Assembly (NCBI RefSeq): GCF_011047135.1
Contig: NZ_CP049255.1
Location: forward strand, 496,001 to 560,000
DNA length: 64,000 bases
Direction: 5' to 3'
DNA from: Microbacterium endophyticum
Lineage (GTDB): Bacteria > Actinomycetota > Actinomycetes > Actinomycetales > Microbacteriaceae
Position 1 is the first letter of the stretch, and every line of letters starts with the position of its first letter. Below the pieces are notes generated by a model, which was not told the DNA's origin, ran no database searches, and saw nothing but the letters and a program-made list of their open reading frames with translations. Positions 1 through 12,574 of this stretch are shown piece after piece. Made by a program: the position numbers and the translations under genes.

Positions 1-655
1 GCACCTCCGCGTCTCGCGGGATCGCCCCGTCCGGAACGTAGGGCGGGTTGGATGCCACAACGCTCACCGTTCCGTCGAGTTCGGGAAAGGCGTTTTCGAG
101 ATCGATGAAAGCGAGACGGAGATTGTCGCCTGCAAGCCGTGCCGCATTCTGTCGCGCCCAGATGAAAGCGTCGACAGAGTTTTCGGCGGCGAAAACGCGC
201 GAGTGGGGTACCTCAGTCGCCATTGAAATCGCGACTGCACCGGAGCCGGTACCGAGGTCGACACCGATGGGCGCCGGCGATGCGGATGACTGCAACCCGT
301 CAATCGCGATCTGTGCCAGCAGCTCCGTCTCGGGTCGCGGCACGAAGACTCCCGGGCCCACAGCGAGTTCCACCTGCCGAAACGGCGCAACCCCTGTGAT
401 GTGCTGCAGCGGCTCGCGTCGTGCTCGACGCTCAATCGCATCGGCGAATAAGGCCCGTCGCGCGGAATCAATATCTACCCCGCGGATCATGGCCGACTGC
501 AGACCGCCGCGAGACGTTTCGAGCACATGCGCGGCCAGAAGCTCAGCGTCTACCTGGGGATCGGTGACGCCCGCATTCTGGAGAGTTTCGGACGCGCCAC
601 GCACGATCGCGGCGAGAGAGAAGGAAAGAGGCGGAGTATCGGGAGAATCGGTCAT
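1..655 (-). CDS. prmC: PrmC, peptide chain release factor N5-glutamine methyltransferase (3' end cut off)
   Basis: This gene methylates the GGQ glutamine of release factors using S-adenosylmethionine. The ATG lies at 655-653 and the frame stays open to the left edge, so the last part of the protein is missing. Visible are a helical N-terminal domain, the VPRPETE segment before the methyltransferase domain, the SAM-binding VDLGTGSGAVAI motif and, near the edge, the NPPY active-site motif. In relatives it directly follows prfA. Here cysK-cysE-amidase on the opposite strand and a small membrane gene lie between them. It is divergent from cysK. Identification is firm. Confidence 0.93.
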   Translation of the reverse strand, partial: MTDSPDTPPLSFSLAAIVRGASETLQNAGVTDPQVDAELLAAHVLETSRGGLQSAMIRGVDIDSARRALFADAIERRARREPLQHITGVAPFRQVELAVGPGVFVPRPETELLAQIAIDGLQSSASPAPIGVDLGTGSGAVAISMATEVPHSRVFAAENSVDAFIWARQNAARLAGDNLRLAFIDLENAFPELDGTVSVVASNPPYVPDGAIPRDAEV

Positions 656-760
656 GATCGGCGTCAAGCCTAACCGGGTGGATTCGTCATATTCGGCGAT
701 GACCCTGGATTGCTCGCCTAGGCTGGTGGACCGTTGAGACTTCCCCGCGAAAGGCATGGC

Positions 761-1699
761 ATGTCAGGCATTCACTCCGACATCACGACAGCATTTGGCA
801 ATACTCCCCTGGTACGACTCAATCGCGTCGCCGAAGACGTTGAAGGCAACATTGTTGCCAAGCTCGAGTTTTACAACCCGGCTTCGAGCGTGAAAGACCG
901 TCTCGGTGTCGCGATCGTCAACGCAGCCGAGGCATCCGGGGCGCTACAGCCCGGTGGCACGATCGTCGAAGGCACAAGCGGCAACACCGGTATCGCGCTG
1001 GCGATGGTCGGTGCGGCTCGCGGCTACCGCGTCATTCTGACGATGCCTTCATCGATGTCCCATGAGCGCAAAATGCTCCTCAAGGCATATGGCGCAGAGC
1101 TGGTCCTGACTGAGCCTTCCCTCGGAATGAAGGGCGCTGTCTCACGGGCCGAAGAGATCGCGGCCGAAACCCCCGGCGCAGTGTTGGCCAAGCAGTTCGC
1201 CAACGAGGCGAACCCCGCAATCCACCGCGCCACAACGGCGGAGGAAATCCTCCGTGACACCGATGGCCAGGTGGACTACTTCGTCGCCGGGATCGGAACA
1301 GGCGGCACGATCACGGGTGTCGGACAGGTACTGAAAGAGCGCGTCCCCGGGGTCAAGGTCATCGCTGTCGAGCCCGCCGACTCACCCCTCCTCACAAAGG
1401 GCACCCCCGGCCCTCACAAGATTCAGGGCATTGGCCCGAACTTCGTGCCCGAGATTCTCGATCAGGACATCATCGACGAGGTCATCGACGTCGAGTTCGA
1501 CGATGCGATCTCGACGGCCCGAGATGTGGGAACGAAAGATGGCATCCTGGTCGGAATCTCCAGCGGCGCGGCGGTGTGGGCAGCACTGCAGGTCGCAGCC
1601 CGTCCCGAGGCCGCAGGCAAGAACATCGTCGTGATCATCCCTTCCTTCGGAGAGCGCTACCTGTCGACCCCGCTGTACGCAGACCTCAAAGAAGACTGA
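761..1699 (+). CDS. cysK: Cysteine synthase A (O-acetylserine sulfhydrylase)
   Basis: This PLP enzyme makes cysteine from O-acetylserine and sulfide in the cytoplasm. The ATG at 761 is preferred: AAGG at 751-754 lies 6 bases upstream, and the protein (312 aa) then has the usual family length. An in-frame TTG at 734 would add nine unconserved residues. The N-terminal NTPLVRLN, the PLP lysine in SSVKDR, the phosphate loop GTSGNTG and the [10 protein letters not shown] glycine loop are all present. cysE starts 3 bases after the stop, so the two enzymes of the pathway are coupled in one operon and may form the cysteine synthase complex. Confidence 0.96.
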   Translation: MSGIHSDITTAFGNTPLVRLNRVAEDVEGNIVAKLEFYNPASSVKDRLGVAIVNAAEASGALQPGGTIVEGTSGNTGIALAMVGAARGYRVILTMPSSMSHERKMLLKAYGAELVLTEPSLGMKGAVSRAEEIAAETPGAVLAKQFANEANPAIHRATTAEEILRDTDGQVDYFVAGIGTGGTITGVGQVLKERVPGVKVIAVEPADSPLLTKGTPGPHKIQGIGPNFVPEILDQDIIDEVIDVEFDDAISTARDVGTKDGILVGISSGAAVWAALQVAARPEAAGKNIVVIIPSFGERYLSTPLYADLKED

Positions 1700-1701
1700 C
1701 G

Positions 1702-2271
1702 ATGGCGGTATGGGTCCACGTCCGTGAAGACATTGCTGCCGCGAAACTGAGGGACCCCGCTGCGCGCAGCAATCTCGAAATCGCGCTCATGTACCCCGGG
1801 CTGCACGCAATCTGGGCGCATCGCGTCAACCACTGGCTGTGGAAACGTGGGGCTCGTTTTCTCGCGCGCGCTGGCTCGCAGCTGATGCGCTGGCTCACCG
1901 GCATCGAGATTCACCCTGGCGCAACGATCGGTAGACGATTCTTCATCGACCACGGCATGGGCGTTGTCGTCGGCGAAACAGCTGAAGTCGGTAACGACGT
2001 GATGCTCTACCACGGCGTGACGCTCGGCGGTCGGCAGCGCAATGGCGGCAAACGGCATCCCACCCTGCACGACGGTGTCGCGGTCGGCGCGGGCGCGAAG
2101 GTTCTCGGGCCGATCACCATCGGTGCCGGATCCGTCATTGGCGCGAATGCCGTCGTCACAAAGGATGCCCCGGCGAGGTCGATTCTCGTAGGTGTGCCGG
2201 CTCGTGCTCGAGCGCGGCGCGACTCCGACGACAACCGGGCTCTCCTTATGACGCCGGAATATCACATCTGA
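1702..2271 (+). CDS. cysE: Serine O-acetyltransferase
   Basis: It acetylates serine with acetyl-CoA to give O-acetylserine, the substrate of the adjacent CysK. The 189-residue protein is the short form typical of Gram-positive bacteria. It carries left-handed beta-helix hexapeptide repeats: [10 protein letters not shown], the [10 protein letters not shown] catalytic segment and a GVTLGG loop. The C-terminus ends in isoleucine (EYHI), as expected for a tail that inserts into the CysK active site. The ATG at 1702 lies just behind the cysK stop. The following amidase begins immediately downstream. Confidence 0.95.
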   Translation: MAVWVHVREDIAAAKLRDPAARSNLEIALMYPGLHAIWAHRVNHWLWKRGARFLARAGSQLMRWLTGIEIHPGATIGRRFFIDHGMGVVVGETAEVGNDVMLYHGVTLGGRQRNGGKRHPTLHDGVAVGAGAKVLGPITIGAGSVIGANAVVTKDAPARSILVGVPARARARRDSDDNRALLMTPEYHI

Positions 2272-2272
2272 G

Positions 2273-3703
2273 GTGACTACCCGCATGACGCAGCTGCACG
2301 AGCTTTCTGCCCGCGAGCTCGGCGCAGCGATGAGGGCCGGGTCCCTCCGACCGTCCGACGTCACAGCGCACTATCTCGCTCGCATCGAACGTAGCGAAAA
2401 CACTCTCGGCGTGTTCACGGAGATCACGGCTGATTCCGCTCGCCAACGAGCCGAAGGGCTCGAAGCGGCGAGAGCTGCCGAAACATCGGTGGGCGCACTG
2501 TGGGGCATGCCGCTCGCCGACAAAGACCTGGTCGCGCGCCGTGGAGTACGAACGAGATATGGATCGAAGTCGCGCGCCAACTACGTGCCCGAGAGCTCAG
2601 ACCCCTTGGCTCTCGCGCTCGACGATGCGGACGCTGTGAGCCTTGGTAAGACCAACACTCCTGAGTTCGGTTTGACCGGTTATACCGAGCCCGAGCTGTC
2701 TTTCCCCGCACGGGACCCGTGGAATCCAGAGAATGGTGCCGGCGGCTCGAGCGGAGGCGCCGCGGTGGCCGTGGCCGCGGGGCTCCTGCCTTTCGCGCCA
2801 GCTTCCGACGGTGGCGGCTCGATCCGCATTCCAGCGGCAACAGTAGGAGTGGTCGGTCTCAAGCCATCCCGCGGACGACTTGCGCTCGGTTCGGGCTTTG
2901 ACGGCCCTGGTGGACTCGTCGTCACAGGTCCGATCGCTCGTAGCGTCGACGACGCCGCATACTTTCTCGACGCCATGACAAGCTTCGGTGTGTACCGCTA
3001 TGCCACGCGCGCGAACGATGGCGCGCCCTTTTCAACAGCAACCAGCCCAGTGTCACGTGCCAAGATGCTCCGCATCGGGGTGACGACAGTATCGCCCTGG
3101 GATGATGACGAAGAGATCGTGCTCGATGCCGCTGCCAGCTCGGCAGTTCAAGCGGCAGCCGAATTATTCACGAACTGCGGGGATGCCGTCAGCGAGCTGT
3201 CGTGGCACCCGCGCGGCTACGCGGAGATGTTTCGGACTCTCTGGCGCGCAAGCGCCGCCCGCATTCCGCTATCCGACGATGATCTCTTAAACGTCGAGCC
3301 GATCACTGCATGGCTCGTTCGCGAAGGGCGCGCTCTCGGCGCAGTAGCTTTGCTCGACGCGCTAGCCGCCGCGACCCGCTTCGAGCAAGACACCGCCGCA
3401 AGCTTTGCGCCTTATGATGTCGTCCTGACCCCTGCGCTCGCTCAGTCGCCGCGACCGGTCGGCTGGTACGACCCGGTGAATGCTGAGCGAAACTTTGCGC
3501 AACAGGTGCGATATGCGCCCTACAGCAGCTTCGTCAATGTTGCAGGCTTACCCGCACTGGTGCTTCCGCTGACCACGGATGCCGCGGGGCACCCGGTGAG
3601 TGTCCAGCTCATCGGTAGGCCAGGCGGAGAGCGCGACATCCTTGCAGCCGCAGCGCGTCTAGAGCAACAGCGTGGCGTCCTGCGGCATCCACCAGGCTGG
3701 TAA
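2273..3703 (+). CDS. Amidase-signature family amidase
   Basis: A 476-residue serine hydrolase of the amidase-signature family. The Ser-cisSer-Lys triad is recognisable: lysine in LADKDLV, cis-serine in GGGSIRIPA and the nucleophile region in GAGGSSGGAA. The natural substrate cannot be read from sequence. It is not a convincing GatA, because no gatB or gatC is nearby. The start may be GTG 2273, directly behind cysE, or ATG 2285. Its position at the end of the cysK-cysE operon suggests co-transcription, but a functional link to cysteine is only possible. The stop lies 12 bases from that of the convergent membrane gene. Confidence 0.88.
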   Translation: MTTRMTQLHELSARELGAAMRAGSLRPSDVTAHYLARIERSENTLGVFTEITADSARQRAEGLEAARAAETSVGALWGMPLADKDLVARRGVRTRYGSKSRANYVPESSDPLALALDDADAVSLGKTNTPEFGLTGYTEPELSFPARDPWNPENGAGGSSGGAAVAVAAGLLPFAPASDGGGSIRIPAATVGVVGLKPSRGRLALGSGFDGPGGLVVTGPIARSVDDAAYFLDAMTSFGVYRYATRANDGAPFSTATSPVSRAKMLRIGVTTVSPWDDDEEIVLDAAASSAVQAAAELFTNCGDAVSELSWHPRGYAEMFRTLWRASAARIPLSDDDLLNVEPITAWLVREGRALGAVALLDALAAATRFEQDTAASFAPYDVVLTPALAQSPRPVGWYDPVNAERNFAQQVRYAPYSSFVNVAGLPALVLPLTTDAAGHPVSVQLIGRPGGERDILAAAARLEQQRGVLRHPPGW

Positions 3704-3715
3704 CTGCAAGCCTCG

Positions 3716-4147
3716 TCAGCGCTTGCGTGCCTTCTTCTTTTCGTGGCGTTCGCCGTCTTTGACGGCGTCGCGCAGCAGAAGCAGCGGAAGAACCAGCGTC
3801 GCAATCGCCGTGACGACCCACACAATCACCGGGGCAAGAATCCAGGTGAGAAGGTACGGCTCACCGATCTCGAGTCCACCGATGGGCAAGACGATGACGA
3901 TAATCAACGAGACCAACGTTGAGATGATTCCGATACCGCCGAGAAGCGCGGGAGCGTTGCGTCTCGCGACACCTGCAATCCACGGCGCAAGCACGCTCTG
4001 GAGCACAGCGAAAATCAACACGCACAAGACGAGCGGCCACCAGTTGCGCCAGTCGATGGTGAACCCGGGCAGGATGAGGTCCGCGGCGATCAAGCCCACC
4101 GCGGCAGACGCGATGAAGATGACCGAACGAATCAGGAAGGTAACCAC
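3716..4147 (-). CDS. Small membrane protein, phage holin 4_2 / YvlD-like family
   Basis: A 143-residue integral membrane protein with four hydrophobic segments at about residues 3-25, 36-58, 68-95 and 104-128, and a Lys/Arg-rich cytoplasmic tail (HEKKKARKR). The layout matches the chromosomal phage_holin_4_2 (YvlD) family, which despite its name is not tied to prophages. No lysis or phage gene lies nearby. It lies 48 bases downstream of prfA on the same strand and may be read from the rho-prfA transcript. Its role is unknown. Confidence 0.7.
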   Translation of the reverse strand: MVTFLIRSVIFIASAAVGLIAADLILPGFTIDWRNWWPLVLCVLIFAVLQSVLAPWIAGVARRNAPALLGGIGIISTLVSLIIVIVLPIGGLEIGEPYLLTWILAPVIVWVVTAIATLVLPLLLLRDAVKDGERHEKKKARKR

Positions 4148-4195
4148 ACCCCAGACAATAGCGTCTGGCTCTGATATCAGGTTACGGCTCGGTTG

Positions 4196-5278
4196 TTAGG
4201 ACTCGTCGCTGCCGATCGCCGCGAGGCGCTCTTCTTCATCAGCTGCAATGCATGACGCGATTACGGGCTCAAGAGCGCCGTCCATCACCTGATCGAGGTT
4301 GTACGACTTGTAGCCGGTGCGGTGATCAGCAATGCGGTTCTCGGGAAAGTTGTAGGTGCGAATTCGCTCGGAGCGATCCATGCCGCGAATTTGAGACTTG
4401 CGCGCGTCGGAGGCGACGGCATCCCGTTCTTCTTGTTGCCGAGCGAGCAGCCGTGCGCGCAGCACTCGCATACCCGCTTCCCGGTTCTGCAGCTGCGACT
4501 TCTCGTTCTGCATCGAAACGACGATACCGGTCGGGAGGTGTGTGATGCGCACCGCGGAGTCGGTTGTGTTGACCGACTGTCCGCCCGGTCCCGAGGAGCG
4601 GAACACATCGATCTTCAGGTCGTTGCCGCTGATGGCAACTTCTTCGGGCTCATCCACCTCGGGGAATACAAGAACTCCGGTGGTCGACGTGTGAATGCGT
4701 CCCTGAGACTCGGTCGCCGGAACACGCTGCACTCGATGCACGCCACCCTCATATTTGAGGTGCGCCCATACCCCCTGCGACGGGTCGGTCGACGATCCCT
4801 TGATAGCCACCTGGACGTCTTTGTAACCGCCAAGGTCGCTTTCGGTGCGCTCGAGCATCTCGGTCTTCCACCCCTTGGAAGCGGCGTACTGCAGATACAT
4901 GCGCAGCAGATCGGCGGCGAAGAGGGCGCTTTCCGCGCCGCCTTCGCCACCTTTGATCTCCATAATCACATCGCGCGCATCGTCGGGGTCGCGTGGAATC
5001 AGCAATCGCCGCAGCTTCTCCTGCGTCTGGGCGAGGCGCTCTTCGAGCCCCGGCACCTCCGCAGCAAAAGCTTCGTCCTCTTTCGCAAGCTCACGCGCGG
5101 CATCGAGATCCTCGGATGTCGATTGCCACTCGTCGTGCGCGTGCACAATGCGTGACAACTCGGCGTAACGCCGATTGACCCGCTTGGCTCGCCCAGCGTC
5201 AGCGTGAACTGCGGGGTCGGAAAGCTCCTCTTGGACGGCTTTGTGCTCGTCGATGAGGGACTGAACTGATTCGAACAC
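4196..5278 (-). CDS. prfA: Peptide chain release factor 1
   Basis: RF1 recognises UAA and UAG stop codons and triggers peptide release. The 360-residue length is standard. The PAT tripeptide anticodon (VPATESQGR) identifies RF1 rather than RF2, and the [11 protein letters not shown] segment holds the catalytic GGQ, the target of PrmC. The start lies 12 bases after the rho stop, giving a rho-prfA unit. In related genomes prmC follows directly; here it is about 3.5 kb away behind oppositely oriented genes. Confidence 0.97.
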   Translation of the reverse strand: MFESVQSLIDEHKAVQEELSDPAVHADAGRAKRVNRRYAELSRIVHAHDEWQSTSEDLDAARELAKEDEAFAAEVPGLEERLAQTQEKLRRLLIPRDPDDARDVIMEIKGGEGGAESALFAADLLRMYLQYAASKGWKTEMLERTESDLGGYKDVQVAIKGSSTDPSQGVWAHLKYEGGVHRVQRVPATESQGRIHTSTTGVLVFPEVDEPEEVAISGNDLKIDVFRSSGPGGQSVNTTDSAVRITHLPTGIVVSMQNEKSQLQNREAGMRVLRARLLARQQEERDAVASDARKSQIRGMDRSERIRTYNFPENRIADHRTGYKSYNLDQVMDGALEPVIASCIAADEEERLAAIGSDES

Positions 5279-5290
5279 AGGACTCCCGCG

Positions 5291-7522
<2,232 letters not shown>

Positions 7523-7690
7523 GAGTTCTCCCTTGTCAAACGTGTAGTGGTTAAGAACCGCACGGGACGCCGCCATAGACAGGCGCTTTCCCTGAGACAG
7601 GTAGGGCCGGAGCGTTCTCAGATACCTGAGATGCTCAGGGTCCGGCTGCAGGGTTGTGCGGGTTTCGCAGATTTGCGACGGAGGCCAGAT
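7523..7690. promoter_or_regulatory. rho leader and promoter region
   Basis: The 168 bases between the rho start and the thrB stop are the only space in the thrB-rho region able to hold a rho promoter. A GGGAG ribosome site stands just before GTG 7522. A short inverted repeat (CCTGAG-ATG-CTCAGG, 7625-7639) could fold in the leader RNA. No run of T follows it, so it is not a convincing terminator for thrB. Nothing else was recognised. Confidence 0.4.
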
Positions 7691-8626
7691 TCACGCGTCA
7701 AACGTGGCACCCTCCGCGTCCCTCACTGTACCACCCTTGAAGTCGACGGCAAGCATGAGCGCTTCCCACGGAGTGTCTACGACGGATGCCGCAAGCTTGG
7801 CAGCTTCGAGTCGTCGGCCTGGTCCGTCCGCGAGTACGAGAACGCTGGGCCCGGCCCCGGAAACGACGGCCGCGAAGCCTTCGGCGCGGAGCGTGCGCAC
7901 CAGACGGTCGGTCTCAGGAATAGCGGCTGCGCGGTAGCTCTGGTGAAGTTTGTCTTCCGTTGCCGCGAGCAGAAGTTCCGGACTCTGCGTGAGAGCTGCG
8001 ATCAAGAGCGCAGACCGCGACACGTTAAAGACGGCGTCTTCGCGCGACACCTGCAAAGGCTGCAAGCTGCGCGCTACAGCTGTCGACATCGTGAATTCAG
8101 GCACGAAGACCAGCGGCGAAACGCCGCGGTGCACGAGTAACTTTTTGTGCTGCGGACCGGTTTCGTCGACCCACGCGATCGTGAGCCCGCCGAAGAGCGC
8201 GGGAGCAACGTTGTCCGGATGCCCTTCGATCTCGGTTGCGAGCCGCAGGAGCATCTCGGGGCCGAGTTCGACGGTGCCTTCGAGTAGACCTTTCGCCGCG
8301 AGCAGACCGGAGACGACGGCCGCGCCGCTTGAGCCGAGGCCGCGCCCGTGCGGAATAACGTTCTTCGCCTCAAGCCGTACCCCCGGCATCCGCACGCCCA
8401 CGCTTTCGAAGGCATGCGCCATAGCGCGGACGACGAGATGCGACGCGTCGCGGGGCACGTCTTGTGCCCCCTCCCCCTCGACCTCGACTTCGACACGTTC
8501 AGTGTCGAGTTCGGTGACGACGAGCTCGTCATACACACTGACTGCAAGACCGAGAGTGTCGAATCCCGGGCCGAGGTTCGCGCTGGTAGCGGGAACCCGC
8601 ACCGCGACGCGGCGCCCGGTTGTCAC
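7691..8626 (-). CDS. thrB: Homoserine kinase
   Basis: Phosphorylates homoserine with ATP in threonine synthesis. The 311-residue GHMP-family kinase has the N-terminal [16 protein letters not shown] signature, the ATP loop [10 protein letters not shown] and the C-terminal SGAGPSVL motif. GTG 8626 overlaps the thrC stop by four bases (GTGA), so translation is coupled. Gene order is hom-thrC-thrB in the direction of transcription. Confidence 0.96.
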   Translation of the reverse strand: MTTGRRVAVRVPATSANLGPGFDTLGLAVSVYDELVVTELDTERVEVEVEGEGAQDVPRDASHLVVRAMAHAFESVGVRMPGVRLEAKNVIPHGRGLGSSGAAVVSGLLAAKGLLEGTVELGPEMLLRLATEIEGHPDNVAPALFGGLTIAWVDETGPQHKKLLVHRGVSPLVFVPEFTMSTAVARSLQPLQVSREDAVFNVSRSALLIAALTQSPELLLAATEDKLHQSYRAAAIPETDRLVRTLRAEGFAAVVSGAGPSVLVLADGPGRRLEAAKLAASVVDTPWEALMLAVDFKGGTVRDAEGATFDA

Positions 8627-9720
8627 GCGGAGGTCCCCGGAGCGGGCTCACGCGTAAGGGCGAGCACCGAAGCAACTTCGCTGGTGGTTGCGTCGACGAC
8701 CGTGGGGGTGACGTCGCTGCCATCTGGCTGGCGAAGTGCCCACTGCGGGTCCTTCAGTCCGTGACCGGTCACCGTCAGCACAACCTTCGAACCAGCGGGG
8801 ATCTTGCCGGCTTCAGCACGATCGAGGAGGCCCGCGACGCTGATTGCGGACGCGGGCTCGACGAAAACGCCCGCGGTCGAAGCGAGGAGCTTCTGCGCTG
8901 CGAGGATGCGCTCGTCGTCAATCGCGCCGAACCAGCCATCCGTAGCGTCGCGTGCTTGCAAGGCGAGCTCCCACGATGCCGGGTTTCCGATACGGATCGC
9001 GCTGGCAATCGTTTCGGGGTGCTTGACGACTTCGCCGCGCACGAGTGGCGCGGAGCCCTCAGCCTGGAAGCCGAACATCCGCGGGATGCGGGTCGAAACG
9101 CCACGCTCGTACTCTTCGCGGTAGCCGCGTGAATACGCCGTGTAGTTGCCAGCGTTGCCGACCGGGATGAAGTGGAAATCGGGGGCATCTCCGAGCTGCT
9201 CGACAACTTCGTACGCCGCGGTCTTCTGGCCCTCAATACGGTCGGGGTTAACCGAGTTGACGAGGTGCACGGGGTAGTTGTCGGCGAGCTCGCGCGCGAT
9301 CTCGAGACAGTCATCGAAGTTGCCGCGAATCTGGATGAGTCGACCGTTGTGGGCGACGGCCTGACTGAGCTTGCCCATTGCGATCTTGCCCTCGGGCACG
9401 AGCACTGCTGCGGTGATGCCCGCGTGGGCAGCGTAGGCCGCAGCGGACGCCGACGTGTTGCCTGTAGAGGCGCAGATAACTGCCTTCGCGCCGTGCTCCA
9501 CGGCACGCGAAAGTGCAACCGTCATGCCGCGGTCTTTGAACGAACCCGTGGGGTTCATGCCCTCGAACTTCACCCAGACATCGGCGCCGGTGCGCTGCGA
9601 AAGCACAGCGGCATGAATGAGGGGCGTGCCGCCCTCTCCGAGTGACACCACTGTCGAAGTGTCGGTAACGCCCAATCGGTCAGCATATTCGCGAAGAACT
9701 CCGCGCCAGACGTGTGCCAT
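8623..9720 (-). CDS. thrC: Threonine synthase
   Basis: PLP enzyme converting O-phosphohomoserine to threonine. The PLP lysine is in GSFKDRGM and a phosphate loop is seen at [12 protein letters not shown] 9720 is chosen because it follows an AAGGAG ribosome site and lies one base after the hom stop. It gives 365 residues starting AHVWRGV. The upstream in-frame start at 9789 would lie inside hom. Its product is made from the phosphohomoserine supplied by the coupled thrB. Confidence 0.96.
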   Translation of the reverse strand: MAHVWRGVLREYADRLGVTDTSTVVSLGEGGTPLIHAAVLSQRTGADVWVKFEGMNPTGSFKDRGMTVALSRAVEHGAKAVICASTGNTSASAAAYAAHAGITAAVLVPEGKIAMGKLSQAVAHNGRLIQIRGNFDDCLEIARELADNYPVHLVNSVNPDRIEGQKTAAYEVVEQLGDAPDFHFIPVGNAGNYTAYSRGYREEYERGVSTRIPRMFGFQAEGSAPLVRGEVVKHPETIASAIRIGNPASWELALQARDATDGWFGAIDDERILAAQKLLASTAGVFVEPASAISVAGLLDRAEAGKIPAGSKVVLTVTGHGLKDPQWALRQPDGSDVTPTVVDATTSEVASVLALTREPAPGTSA

Positions 9721-9721
9721 G

Positions 9722-11050
9722 TCAGTCTCCTTCCACCCGCAAAACCGAAACGACGCGTTCAACCACGCCGCTCGATGCGAGCTTTTCAACGGTTTCGCTG
9801 AGATCTTTTTCTCGTGCGCTGTGTGTGCCGATCACCAAACGCGCACTGCCGGGCGTCTGGCCTTCGGGGTCAATTACTGTCTGCTCCACGGTTGCAAGCG
9901 AGACGTTTCCGTCGGCAAGAATGCCGGCGACGGTCGCGAGTACGCCCGGGCGGTCATCCACTTCGAGCGTGACCTGATAGCGCGTAACTACGCGGCCGAT
10001 TTCGACGACCGGAAGGTTTGCGAGCGTCGACTCACCGACGCCAACACCGCCCGCGACGTGACGACGTGCAGCTGAAACGACATCGCCAAGAACAGCGGAT
10101 GCCGTTTGCACCCCGCCCGCTCCGGCCCCATAGAACATGAGGTTTCCTGCGGCTTCGGCTTCGACGAAGACAGCATTGTTTGCGCCGTGCACGCTCGCGA
10201 GCGGGTGCACACGAGGAACAAGGGCCGGGTAGACACGCACCGAGATGGCTTCGCCGGACTCTTCGCTACCTTCCTGACCCACCAGACGCTCACACACAGC
10301 GAGCAGTTTCAGGACGAAACCTGCCTTGCGGGCGGACTCGATCATCGATGCGTCGATGTGCGTGATGCCCTCGCGGTGAACTGCATCGAGCGGAACTGTC
10401 GTGTGGAAAGCGAGGCTTGCGAGAATTGCTGCCTTCTGCGCGGCGTCGTAGCCTTCGATGTCAGCGGTGGGGTCGGCCTCGGCGTACCCCAGACGCTGCG
10501 CATCGGCGAGCACATCGGCGAACTCTGCACCCTCGGTGTCCATGCGATCGAGAATGTAGTTCGTGGTGCCGTTGACGATTCCCATGATGCGCTGCACACG
10601 GTCGCCCGCGAGCGAATCACGCAGCGGACGAATGATTGGAATCGCGCCCGCTGCTGCGGCTTCGTAGTACACCTGCGCGCCGACCTGGTCGGCGGCCTCG
10701 AAGATTTCGGTACCGTGCGTCGCCAGCAGTGCTTTGTTGGCTGTGACAACGTCCGCTCCAGCACCAATGGCCTGCAACAGGTAGGTGCGGGCGGGCTCAA
10801 TGCCGCCCATGAGCTCGATCACAATGTCGGCACCCATGATGAGGGTTTCGGCATCGGTTGTGAACAGTTCACGCGGAAGGTCGGTCTCGCGAGGCGCGTC
10901 GAGATCGCGTACGGCAATACCAGCGAGTTCAAGCCCAGCGCCCGCGCGATCAGCGAGTTCGTCGCCGTGCTTGAGGAGGAGAGCGGCAACCTGGGAGCCG
11001 ACGGAACCGGCACCCAGCAAAGCAACCCGGAGGCGGCGGTAATCGATCAT
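9722..11050 (-). CDS. hom: Homoserine dehydrogenase
   Basis: Reduces aspartate semialdehyde to homoserine, the branch point to threonine and methionine. The 442-residue protein has an NAD(P)-binding [10 protein letters not shown] loop, a catalytic domain with the [12 protein letters not shown] lysine segment and a C-terminal ACT domain ([12 protein letters not shown]). The ACT domain is typical of threonine feedback inhibition. ATG 11050 overlaps the lysA stop by four bases (ATGA). It feeds thrB-thrC here and metX-metY about 45 kb away. Confidence 0.96.
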   Translation of the reverse strand: MIDYRRLRVALLGAGSVGSQVAALLLKHGDELADRAGAGLELAGIAVRDLDAPRETDLPRELFTTDAETLIMGADIVIELMGGIEPARTYLLQAIGAGADVVTANKALLATHGTEIFEAADQVGAQVYYEAAAAGAIPIIRPLRDSLAGDRVQRIMGIVNGTTNYILDRMDTEGAEFADVLADAQRLGYAEADPTADIEGYDAAQKAAILASLAFHTTVPLDAVHREGITHIDASMIESARKAGFVLKLLAVCERLVGQEGSEESGEAISVRVYPALVPRVHPLASVHGANNAVFVEAEAAGNLMFYGAGAGGVQTASAVLGDVVSAARRHVAGGVGVGESTLANLPVVEIGRVVTRYQVTLEVDDRPGVLATVAGILADGNVSLATVEQTVIDPEGQTPGSARLVIGTHSAREKDLSETVEKLASSGVVERVVSVLRVEGD

Positions 11051-12537
11051 GCGTTCCTTCCATTCGGTGCCACGACGCCAACGTCGCGGGCAAGGAGATC
11101 ATCAATGGTCTCACCACGGACGATCACACGTGAGCGGCCATCACGAACGGCGACGACAGCGGGTCGCGTGACGTAGTTGTAGTTGCTTGCGAGAGAAAAG
11201 CAATACGCGCCGGTAGCGGGTACTGCGAGTACATCTCCGGGCGCAATGTCGCCGGGCAAGTACTCGGAGTCCACGACGATGTCGCCCGACTCGCAGTGTT
11301 TGCCGACGACGCGCACGACCGTTGCATCAGCCTCGCTCGTGCGCGAAGCAATGCGCGCGCTGTAGTTAGCTTCGTAGAGGGCCGTTCGGGCGTTGTCGCT
11401 CATACCGCCGTCGACGCTGACGTACGTTCGGGTGTTTCCACCATCGAGGCGCACCGGCTTGATCGTTCCTACTTCGTAGAGGGTGATTCCCGCCTGCCCC
11501 ACGATCGTCCGGCCTGGTTCGAACGCCAGGTTCGGCATCGGGATGCCGCGGCTTGCGCACTGCAAAGCGACAGCATCGACGATGCCACGCGCGAGGTCTT
11601 CGATCGGCGTCGGGTCATCCGCCGTGGTGTATGCGATCCCGAAACCGCCGCCAAGGTTCATGACGGGCACGTCCCCGCCCGTGAGCAGCTCTGCATGCGT
11701 CGCCACGAGTCGCGCAGCTGACTCGGCGAAACCGGTCGTGCCGAAAATCTGAGACCCGATATGGCAGTGCAGGCCAAGAAAATTCAACTCTGCGACTTCG
11801 CGAATGCGTGCCACCACTTCAGGCGCATCGCCCAACGGAAAGCCGAATTTCTGGTCTTCGTGCGCCGTCGCCAAGAAACTGTGGGTTTCCGCGTGAACCC
11901 CGCTCACAACACGCACGAGCACCGACTGCTGCGTGCCGGTGCCCGCAACGATGGAAATAAGTCGCTCGAGCTCGTCGCGGCTGTCGATCACGATCGATCC
12001 GAGCCCGGCGTGAACTGCCTGTTTGAGTTCAGCGAGACTCTTGTTGTTGCCGTGAAAACCCGTGCGCGCGGGATCCGCACCGGCTGCCTGCGCAACGGCC
12101 AGTTCGCCGCCGGTGCAGACATCAACTGCGAGCCCCTCTTCGGTGACCCAACGCACGACCTCGGTCGACAAGAAAGCTTTGCCCGCGTAGTAAACCCGGG
12201 CGCTCACGCCGTGGGTCGCCGCCGCTTTTTCGAAGGCGATGCGGCTCCGACGCGCGTGCGCGCGCACTTCTACTTCGTCGAGCACGTAGAGCGGCGTACC
12301 GTACTCGCTCTGCAGCGCAGCAGTCGAAACACCGCCAACAGAAAGAATGCCGTCGACGTCACGCCTTGCGGACGCGGGCCATACCAGGGGTGACAGATCG
12401 TTGGCGTCTGCGGGCTTCGCGAGCCACGACGGCACAAAAGCAGAGTCAGGCGACGCGGACACGGGGAAAACCAATCGGTGGGAGCGGCTGCGCGGCGACA
12501 CACGAACCTGCGGGCTCGGGCCCTGCGGTGCACTCAC
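11047..12537 (-). CDS. lysA: Diaminopimelate decarboxylase
   Basis: PLP-dependent last step of lysine synthesis, acting on meso-diaminopimelate. The protein (496 aa) has the PLP lysine in YYAGKAF, HCHIGSQI, the GGGFGIAY phosphate loop and the CESGD catalytic cysteine region. A TAGACT box lies 12 bases before GTG 12537, so the gene may have its own near-leaderless promoter, separate from the TetR gene upstream. In relatives argS stands close upstream; here about 3.2 kb separates them. Confidence 0.95.
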   Translation of the reverse strand: MSAPQGPSPQVRVSPRSRSHRLVFPVSASPDSAFVPSWLAKPADANDLSPLVWPASARRDVDGILSVGGVSTAALQSEYGTPLYVLDEVEVRAHARRSRIAFEKAAATHGVSARVYYAGKAFLSTEVVRWVTEEGLAVDVCTGGELAVAQAAGADPARTGFHGNNKSLAELKQAVHAGLGSIVIDSRDELERLISIVAGTGTQQSVLVRVVSGVHAETHSFLATAHEDQKFGFPLGDAPEVVARIREVAELNFLGLHCHIGSQIFGTTGFAESAARLVATHAELLTGGDVPVMNLGGGFGIAYTTADDPTPIEDLARGIVDAVALQCASRGIPMPNLAFEPGRTIVGQAGITLYEVGTIKPVRLDGGNTRTYVSVDGGMSDNARTALYEANYSARIASRTSEADATVVRVVGKHCESGDIVVDSEYLPGDIAPGDVLAVPATGAYCFSLASNYNYVTRPAVVAVRDGRSRVIVRGETIDDLLARDVGVVAPNGRNA

Positions 12538-12574
12538 GCGCGTGAGGCCAGTCTAGGGCACGGTGGGGCACCGC

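Noticed and set aside
48..737. A 229-codon plus-strand frame at the left edge
   Set aside because: It lies opposite prmC, whose conserved methyltransferase motifs are clear on the minus strand.
3716..4147. Holin-like gene as a sign of a prophage
   Set aside because: No phage structural, lysis or integrase gene is nearby. The protein fits the chromosomal YvlD-type family.
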